Below are positions 56,828-64,000 of a stretch of DNA of 64,000 nucleotides, piece by piece. The notes beneath the pieces were generated by a model that saw only the letters and a program-made list of their open reading frames with translations, did no database searches and was not told the DNA's origin. The position numbers and the translations under genes are program-made. The stretch's first letter is position 1. Each line of letters opens with the position of its first letter. The stretch comes from Chondrosia reniformis (taxonomy: Eukaryota; Porifera; Demospongiae; Chondrillida; Chondrillidae), in assembly GCA_947172415.1 (NCBI GenBank), contig OX359202.1:746501-810500 (forward strand), in the 5' to 3' direction.

Positions 56828-57080
56828 GTTTTCACTGCTACAGGGCGACCATTAAATTCTCCTTCTCGTACAGCACCATAAGCTCCTCGTCCAAGTTCTT
56901 TGGAAGAAAGCTTCAAGTTAGCAGGGCATTTTGGGAGGCGTTGTCGTTCAGCCATACTTTACGAGTGGGAGGAACGGCTGATCACGAGTGGGAGTGAACG
57001 GCTGATCACGAGACATCTTTGCGGTTCCCTACTGAAGCTCTGTCTGCAAACAACAGTTGCATAAGGACTCCTAAATCTCA
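56828..57080 (-). pseudogene. kinase-kelch 5-prime end plus flank inserted in the Notch-ligand 2 gene
   Basis: The first 43 codons of the kinase exon (MAERQRLPKCPANLKLSSKE to VAVKTV), two units of the upstream motif and the adjoining CDC20-derived flank lie between the last EGF exon and the transmembrane exon. The end of the EGF exon (AATGAGTACAATGTTACAGT) is repeated at 57078 on the far side, marking the duplication that carried it. Confidence 0.8.
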
Positions 57081-57267
57081 TCAAATGAGTACAATGTTAC
57101 AGTCAATGAAGACACAACAAACACTGCTATATAGAACATACTGTATTACAGATTTGGTTCCATGTTGTTCTGACATATAATACTTAGTGGAAGTTCCAGT
57201 TTTTTGGATTGGATGTCTGTTTGGAACATTTATCACACTTGTATCAGTCATTACCATTATCATAGCA

Positions 57268-57891
57268 TGTGAATGTAAATTAGTACAGACATAGTAACAT
57301 AATATATATATGTACAGTGGTATGCATACAGAGCAGTCCCATATAGTCTACATTTATGTTTAGAGTGGGGGCACATGTCCTTCAAAGACAGCAAGGTCCA
57401 CGGCTGGTGCGCCTCTTGTGACATGTCCAATGCTTGACCGAGCTCCCCTCAGGCACCTGACTGCAGATCTCAGGAGTGAGAACGACAGGTGGCATCGTAG
57501 CCATGTCATGACTATGCTGTATGGTTGTCCGTGCTTGGAGGAAAGCAGTGAGGCAAGTCGCTTGTATAGGCTGTAGCAGCCAGTTCTCCCATGCCTCCAG
57601 ATGCGGAGAACACAAGTGGTGTGAAGGAGCCATGTTCGACCTCTCGGATGCGCTGCTCATAGGATCGTTGTTTCTCCTTCTCATGGCGACGGTAGGCAGA
57701 GTTTAGCTTGAGTTTCCGGTTGGACGGTGCGTTGGGATTAAAAACCCTCACATCGAAGAATGACCGTCGTGACCGGTCGCCCCAGAACCCGTGAGCTCGG
57801 ATGTCAAGACGGGCTCCGTCATCTCTGATGGAAGTAGCATGGTGCAGCGGTTCGTCTGACAGCTCCTGAAGCTGAGGCTCAATGCAGACGT
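57268..57891 (-). mobile_element. 624-bp retroelement-type fragment with 13-bp target duplication
   Basis: Flanked by CATTATCATAGCA (57255-57267 and 57892-57904), it interrupts the transmembrane exon. The minus strand shows FFDVRVFNPNAPSNRKLKL and REVEHGSFTPLVFSASGGMG, a pattern I recall from a multicopy reverse-transcriptase-associated protein family common in sponge, cnidarian and fish genomes. The element is a truncated, broken fossil; its exact family is not certain. Confidence 0.55.
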
Positions 57892-58247
57892 CATTATCAT
57901 AGCAGCTGTTTTATATGTTTGTTGGACAAGGAAGAAATACCAGAAGCAATCCAAAAGTGATCCAGAAGATGAAGATTGGGAGAGCAATTTCGCTAAAGTT
58001 GACTTGGACAAGCAGCCCCTACTTGATCAAAATTGAGCAACCTTTTCACTTGATAATGCAATAGCTGCTTATGTAAAATGATAATACTGTATATAAAATG
58101 CATACTTTATAAAGAGATCTGTAACTTTTCTACTTAGCTGGCTGAAGTTTAACTTTTAAAAGTTTGAACACTATTATTTATTACATAAAATTATGCTCTA
58201 AATTTGCTCTAAAAGTAGTTGAAATGTTTTGTAATTTCAGTTCATCA

Positions 58248-59665
58248 CTACTCCCTCCTCCTCCACACGCTGACCTGGTCTATCATCAGTCGATAGGTAA
58301 GTCTGTTCTCCCTTGCTAGGATTGGAACATCAGTAATCTCCTCCAGCTCAAAGTCATCTTTCATGAGACACTGAAGGGTCTCTAGAGTGGAGACTGTCTT
58401 ACCTTCAGAATCAGTATACCCACCCAACCAGAACTTCTGTAAAGTACACAAGTTGAAGTACATTAATTTTTTAATAATATACAAATTTAATCATATATTA
58501 CAAGTATGTATATATACGTACATCTTATATATAGGAGTATACATGACTTATTCAATAGACAGACATATATAGATAGATGGGCTGGTATAGCAAAGAACTT
58601 TAGAGGACTGTTCATTATCTTTTAGAAGGGTCGGGACGTTTGATAAAGAAAATGATGTAACTGATAATGTCATCCAAAATGGCTGGAACCGATGACTATA
58701 AAAGGGGACACCTACGGACCAACTTCAGTCACTGAAGAAGATCCTCATGATCAGGGTTGAAATGTCTGATACTTGAAAAGATTGTTTCTCTAGATGCTCA
58801 AACAGTTTGAAAGATGAACCTTTCAAAAGATACTACATCTATTAAATAAAAAGGCTAAACAGTGAGAGCTTTAATTGGATGAGCTCATGAGGATAGAGAT
58901 CTTCTCTATATTCTTCTGCTGCACTGGGCCAGCTGTTTCTGGGAATACCAACCTTCAGTAGTGACCCTGGAAGTCTTTCTGGAAGCTCTTCTTTGAATCC
59001 TTAGCTCTCTCTTAATTTTGAGGTTGTTTAAACACTTGTACTAGATTAGTAAATCACACTATATACGTATAACACCTCCAATTGACTCACTTTAGCCATG
59101 TGTCCTTCCCACCTGTAAAAGTCTGCCAACACAAAGGTACCTCCTGGCTCAACAAACTTCTTCATCTTCAAGATAAAGGCCTCAGGGTTAGGAATATGGT
59201 GTATGATATTGGAAGCTACGACACAACCAAAAGTTCCTGTTGAGGACAACTCCATCTTTGTAGCATCCTTCAATTCAAAGGTAACTTTACTGCGATCCTA
59301 TTGGTCCAAATCAATTGAATCAAAAAGCAAAAAAATAATATAGAAAATCACTAAATTTTGGTCACATTATAAAACCTATTGAGGATGGGGGTGTGGTGAG
59401 AATGGAGAGGGTGTGGCAAGCCTCAATTGCAACTCAAATAAAATTAGAAATCTGTTCAATTGACTCACTATATCTTCAGGAACTTTGTACGTGATTATGA
59501 CTTCTCTCAAAATATTCCCTTCAGCTGGCATTTGATAGGTAATTTCATCCGTCTCCTTGAAAGCTTTACATTTCAATATGAAGTTCTCATGCAGAAAGAT
59601 CAATACCTTTGACTTCTTCAAACACCCTTGATAGAGCAAATGAGATTCCTCCAGGTCCATCATCA
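58248..59665 (-). pseudogene. ovoA: OvoA-type methyltransferase fragment, copy H (three exons)
   Basis: Exons 59469-59665, 59091-59297 and 58248-58436. The first carries the same 4-bp insertion as copy I, so this locus and 564-1139 share a recent ancestor. The last exon ends VSVWRRRE, one residue shorter than copy II. The 5-prime two-thirds of the gene is absent. Confidence 0.65.
58590..58835. mobile_element. MITE-like element, second copy
   Basis: Close match to 18990-19270 at the same place in the OvoA intron, with CTTCAGTCACTGAAGAAG at 58722-58739 and a CTCATGATCAGGG variant after it. It therefore entered before the two OvoA copies separated. Confidence 0.55.
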
Positions 59666-59883
59666 CTACAGTAGGACATCGATTATTATTATAAGTGTGC
59701 ATATATATATATTTAGCTGCATGTAAAAGTATTTCACTGTAACTTACAGTTATCCAAACACCTTCCGGTTCGGATAATCGACTTCCTATTATATTATTTA
59801 ATAGAAATCAAAAGTGTGCAGATAATTAGCTGTATATATACGTGTATATTTCACAAATATCTTTCCTTCATCCTTGTATCCAG

Positions 59884-61218
59884 ACATAAACACTCTGGAC
59901 TGGGGCAGTGCTAATCTGTTGGCTGTTGCACTGGGTAGTGTAGTGTACGTGTGGAATGCTGACACCAGCTCCATCAAGGAGCTCTATCGGACTGGATTCA
60001 CCTCTCAGTACATCACTGCTGTTAAGTGGGACCAAAGTGGTAGACTGTTGGCAGTATATAGCCACAAGTGATGGTGAAATACAAGTGAGAGTTGTGCAAT
60101 ATCAGTTACCATGGTGATATCACCAGAAATGGAATTTTACCATTAACATGGAATTATAATTATTTATTTATTTTCTTGTAACTCTCAGATTTGGAATGTT
60201 GAACAGTCAAAGAAGGTCCGGTCCTGTCAGTCCCATTCTGCCAGAGTTGCCTGTTTAGACTGGAACAAGACGTTACTGGCCTCTGGTTCAAGAAGTGGAG
60301 AAGTGCACATTTACAACACCAGAGCAAGGAACATGCATGCTTGTAGAGGCTGTGAAAGGACACAAACATGAGGTGTGTGGACTAAAGTGGTCGCCCAACG
60401 GTCGCTACCTTGCCAGTGGAGGTAATGACTGCCTAGTCCAGGTATGGGACACTTGTGGGAGGAGTCCCTGGACCACTCCCAAACACACCTTCAAGGAGCA
60501 CAAGGCAGAAGTCAAGGTGAGTGTTTTGAAACATTCAAGTGTGTGAGATAATATAGTACGAGTGACTAGTCCTTCTGCATGATGTAAAGGATTTGTTATA
60601 ACTTTCAATAGAATGTTTGGTTAAGTTTATACTGAAAAGTGTGTTACCATGACAACCCTTTAATGTTCAAATTCCTTTGTCTATGTCAGGCCCTCTCCTG
60701 GTGTCCTTGGCAGTTGAATCTTTTGGCTACCGGAGGAGGTAGCTCAGACAAGACAGTCAAGTTCTGGAATGTCACATCTGGACAGTGCATGAAGACGCTC
60801 ACTACAGATTCACAAGTGAGCAAAGATAACACTTGTACCTCATGTAACACTACCCTCTCCCCCATCCCTCTGGTGTGTTGTGACTTCTTCTCTTCCTCCC
60901 ATCCAACAGGTGTCAGGAGTGTTGTGGAGTGAGGGTCATCGTGAGGTGTTGGTAGCTCAAGGCTTTCCCCAGAACCAGTTGGTCCTCCTCCAGTACCCCT
61001 CCCTGCAGTGTGTGGCCGAGTTGAAGGGACACGAGGGAAGGATACTGCACACTTCCCTCTCCCCAGATGGGACTACAGTGGCCTCAGTTGGAGCTGATGA
61101 GACACTGAGGCTGTGGAAGTGCTTTGCTGGTCAACCTGATGGAGCTGTGAGTCATTTCTCTTCAAATAAGAAGAGATTGGAAAATCATCTAGTGTCACCT
61201 TTTAGCATGTTAAGATAA
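59884..61218 (+). pseudogene. CDC20: CDC20-like propeller, copy H
   Basis: Nearly base-for-base the same as copy A, including the TATA insertion in the first exon (near 60056) and GTGAGTCAT at the end of the last. An extra 4 bp (ATGC near 60336) breaks the second exon as well. Exons about 59884-60084, 60189-60515, about 60690-60815 and 60910-61218. Ends MLR. Confidence 0.85.
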
Positions 61219-61404
61219 TCAACATTTTGAATCTAGTCCTAGTGTTTTTAAGATTTTGAATAACATTATTCATTTCAATCACCAAGGGGATTTCCCTGAA
61301 TTTTTCAACTCCTTACTGTAATTCGAATATATTTGTACAATAATATCTCTATTACATTCATTACAAACACACTACTGCTTTGTTTATATTGTTTTTTAAA
61401 ACTG

Positions 61405-61680
61405 TATAAAAATTACAAATACATTGTGAGTAGTTCAGATTTGATTTAAAAAGGGGACACCTACGGAACAATTTCAGTTACTGAAGAAGGGTTGAAACGT
61501 TCTAACACTCATACTTCCCTCTCCCCAGATGGGACTACAGTGGCCTCAGTTGGAGCTGATAAGACACTGAGGCTGTGGAAGTGCTTTGCTGGTCAACCTG
61601 ATGGAGCTGTGACTCATTTCTTATCAAATAAGAAGAGATTGGACAATCATCTAGTGTCACCTTTTAGCATGTTAAGATAA
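61405..61680 (+). pseudogene. CDC20: kelch stub, MITE piece and duplicated CDC20 last-exon end
   Basis: A stub of the kelch 3-prime end (61405-61443) is followed by a piece of the CACCTACGG/ACTGAAGAAG element (61444-61500) and then a second copy of the CDC20 terminal exon from [16 protein letters not shown] to SMLR (61505-61680). It repeats the order CDC20 end, kelch end, seen just before it, so a local tandem duplication of this junction occurred. Confidence 0.75.
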
Positions 61681-61825
61681 TGTTTGGAATTGTCTAGTTC
61701 TTAAAAGGTTTTGAATAACATTATTTCATTCACCAAGGGGATCTCCCTGATTTTTCAACTCCTTAGTGTAATTCGAACATATTTGTACATTAACATCAAT
61801 TTCTATTACATTCAAAACTATATAA

Positions 61826-62758
61826 TTATAAACACATTACAAGAAGTTCAGTTTTGTTTGTACAACAGTTGTTACCTATATAACCACCACATACAAATAC
61901 TACATTAGAGTTAATAGGTACTACACATAGCCTACCACATTCTGTACTGATGTTGCCTACTGCTGTCCATCTCTTCTGAGTTGGGTCATACACAAAAATG
62001 TCTGATCTTGTTTTAGCATCTGATCCTCCAAACAAGACTGGCAGCTTGCTGTTGGGTAAGAGAGATGATCCAATAAATGGTGAATCAGCTATCTTCTCCC
62101 AAGTGCCTGGTGATGATGTATTATCTCTGCTCTGTACTGACTGTTGTACTGCACTCCATGGTAACCTCCAATAACTCTTAGTTGCCTTCTGTGCAGCATT
62201 CACTCCTCCTCTTATATACACATATCCACTGGAAATAGTCATACCACATAAAAATATAGGTTCTGGTAACTGTAGACTCTTCGGAGAGTACCACTGCTTT
62301 GATTCTGTGTTTAACACTTCAACTGTACTCACTGCTGCATCAGCACACTTTCCACCAGCTGTGATCAAAAGGTTATCTTCAAGTGCTACTCCTAACCAAA
62401 CTCTAGGTGTTGGCATAGGAGGGTAGATTTCTTCCCAATGATCATTAACATATGTAGACAGCTTTCCCGTAACTTTACCAGTAACTACATCTGTTCCTCC
62501 GATCAGTGTCAGATGACCTTGTATAATGTCTGCTCCACAGCGGGATTGTGGGATATCTGAAATTGTGGTCCATTTCTGATCATCAGTATGGTAGACCTGC
62601 ATCACCTTACAAGGGTCGCCATTACCTAGAACTCCTCCTGTAATGAAGACCTTACCATCAAGGTAGTGTGCACTTGCACCCCAAACAGCTACTGGTATAT
62701 CTGGTAAGCTTGATTTAAGAAAGTGATGACCACTTAAGAGGAGATCACTCCTGAAACA
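61826..62758 (-). CDS. kelch-propeller exon of kinase-kelch gene, copy H
   Basis: 933 bp, 310 residues. Loops: SR before C-GADII, VWL after PTPR (62393-62401), K after TAGG, FL before CGM, IRGGVN (one Gly of the third pair replaced by Arg), IG before SSLLP, and GRLC plus GGYIGNNCC in the last blade. Linker exon 62954-63034. The intron 63035-63613 resembles 9441-9949 of copy A without the LINE. Confidence 0.85.
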   Translation of the reverse strand, partial: CFRSDLLLSGHHFLKSSLPDIPVAVWGASAHYLDGKVFITGGVLGNGDPCKVMQVYHTDDQKWTTISDIPQSRCGADIIQGHLTLIGGTDVVTGKVTGKLSTYVNDHWEEIYPPMPTPRVWLGVALEDNLLITAGGKCADAAVSTVEVLNTESKQWYSPKSLQLPEPIFLCGMTISSGYVYIRGGVNAAQKATKSYWRLPWSAVQQSVQSRDNTSSPGTWEKIADSPFIGSSLLPNSKLPVLFGGSDAKTRSDIFVYDPTQKRWTAVGNISTECGRLCVVPINSNVVFVCGGYIGNNCCTNKTELLVMCL

Positions 62759-63613
62759 CTACAAAACAGAAATTATATTCATTTGCAAGTTTTCAATATT
62801 ACAGTATAATTTATATTATGTATACAGTTAAATTACAAAATTAATAGAATATCATTATGGGAAACTACAAAATAAGGTTAACTAAAGAAGTTATACATGT
62901 GATATAGCTGTCACTTGTAACTTTAAACAACACTATTATATATGTTCACTTACATTGTTACTTTCATTGTAGTTCTGTTTCTTTGACACTTCATGAGGAG
63001 AGATCTGTACTGCTCCCATGTCAGATATCAGTAACTATAGAGATTGTGCAATCATTACAGTAAATAGTAATAAGGTGATAACGGGTATACATGTAGTTTA
63101 TATAAAAACCTGAAATATACATGTCTGTTGGTACATGTACCAGTATGATAGACAATATGGACTTTATTTGAAAAATTGAAAATAAAAACAGGAGATTGCA
63201 AATTTGGTTAAATTATAATATGGAGAGGTGAATCACACAACTTTCATACACTATACAACCAGATACTTGTATATATGTCCAGTCATTTGGAGTTAAATAC
63301 TGAATCAAACCATAGAAGACCATACACTATTATGCAGTATAGATGGTCTATGATCAATGGACAATTAACCAAAGGTGTAGAGGTATAATTAAATGTGGCA
63401 GTCGGCTGCAAAGTGTAGATACTTCTACAGTTACACCATCATAGCCATGGATTGTCAAAGGAAATAAACAGGCAGACAATGTACATGTAGCAATGTGACA
63501 GACAATAAATATATCCATCTTGACCTTATTTGGAAAATGACAGCAGGATTGGGAAATCATACAGTTCTACACACTCAATAACTATTCTTGACAACATATT
63601 AACATCTTCTTAC

Positions 63614-64000
63614 CTCACTTTCATGCTGTTGAATCAGATCAAAAGGTGTCTGTATCAGGTCATGGACTATTCTGACGTCAGGTCTGTTCTTGTAGTCATC
63701 CTTCAGACACAACTCTATCAACGGCTTAAGAGGATGTTCACTTGGCAGTTTGGACAGATCACCTCTCCGACGCTCCAACTCTGACGTGACTCCAATACCA
63801 ACCAGACCACATGTCGGTTGGCACTGAGTAGCAATCTGCAACATCAGCACTCCTAAGGAGAACACATCCACCTTCACACTGAAATGAGAATCGCCACTTT
63901 TCAGTGCTTCTGGTGGCATGTACACGACATTACCGGGAGCAGTAGTGCTCATGTATACGTCTCCATTCTCCAGCAGTTTGGATTGACCGAGGTCGCTCAC
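63614..64000 (-). CDS. protein kinase exon of kinase-kelch gene, copy H (runs off window)
   Basis: Only the C-lobe from SDLGQSKLLENG to the exon end lies in the window; the catalytic loop and N-lobe would continue beyond 64000. MPPEAL, DVFSLGVL and GVTSELERRR are intact. Donor GAG/GTAAGA differs slightly from the other copies. Confidence 0.85.

Larger units (their letters stand above)
54217..58036 (+). pseudogene. second Delta-like Notch ligand copy, broken
   Basis: Exons: 54217-54249 (signal peptide MKTASLLMLLF), 54504-about 54776 (MNNL), about 55141-55480 (DSL), EGF exons 55567-55621, 55723-55815, 55883-55975, 56041-56133, 56215-56307, 56383-56438, 56560-56754, then a transmembrane exon split in two (57190-57267 and 57892-58036). 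Relative to the first copy it has a 2-bp loss near 54732, a 4-bp gain near 55302 and an extra A near 55468, and the last exon is interrupted by a 624-bp insertion. It has fewer EGF cassettes. Each EGF exon by itself is intact. Confidence 0.85.

Noticed and set aside
57382-57751. A host gene on the minus strand in the ligand tail
   Set aside because: The segment is bounded by a 13-bp target duplication and carries a motif of a multicopy retroelement-associated family, so it is an insertion.
1-64000. Bacterial origin or a symbiont contig
   Set aside because: Spliced metazoan genes (DSL/EGF ligand, EXTL3, ATG2, CDC20), MITEs and a LINE; no operons or ribosome binding sites.

Overview
The window looks like nuclear DNA of a sponge, probably a demosponge of the Amphimedon type (inferred, no search was run). 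It is AT-rich, its genes are split by short GT-AG introns, and it carries metazoan families: a Notch-ligand (MNNL + DSL + EGF) gene, EXTL3, CDC20, the ATG2 C-terminus, a chitin synthase fragment and an OvoA-type methyltransferase. Many small inverted-repeat elements, one almost complete LINE and a 169-bp satellite are also present.

The layout is a mosaic of tandem segmental duplications. The recurring order is: Notch ligand (+), OvoA methyltransferase end (-), CDC20 propeller (+), kinase-kelch gene (-). Unit I is 1-10840, with a 5.3-kb LINE in a kinase-kelch intron. Fragments fill 10880-12145. Unit II is 12476-25110. Unit III (25220-31462) has CDC20 and kinase-kelch copies with an ATG2 piece wedged in. 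From 31500 to 44060 lie unassigned DNA, a CDC20 scrap, the ATG2 C-terminus, a truncated EXTL3, an unknown/SAM-like gene, a complete EXTL3 and a chitin synthase remnant. From 44230 to 49130 lies the satellite with two copies of a 1-kb insert. Unit IV is 49396-58036 (CDC20, kinase-kelch, second Notch ligand), followed by OvoA, CDC20 and a fifth kinase-kelch gene that runs off the end.

The passenger genes (CDC20, OvoA, the second Notch ligand, truncated EXTL3, ATG2 pieces) are incomplete or disabled in nearly every copy. All five kinase-kelch copies keep open frames with the same intron phases. Each seems to encode a roughly 620-residue intracellular protein: a kinase domain, a 27-residue linker exon and a five-repeat kelch propeller.

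The most interesting signal is in the kelch exons. The copies are almost identical except for clusters of amino-acid changes at equivalent positions in every blade: two or three residues just before the inner strand, and the residue just after the Gly-Gly pair. In KEAP1-type propellers these are the DA and BC loops that form the ligand-binding face. I infer a tandem array of intracellular kinase-coupled recognition proteins with diversified binding surfaces, a possible sponge sensing or self/non-self system.
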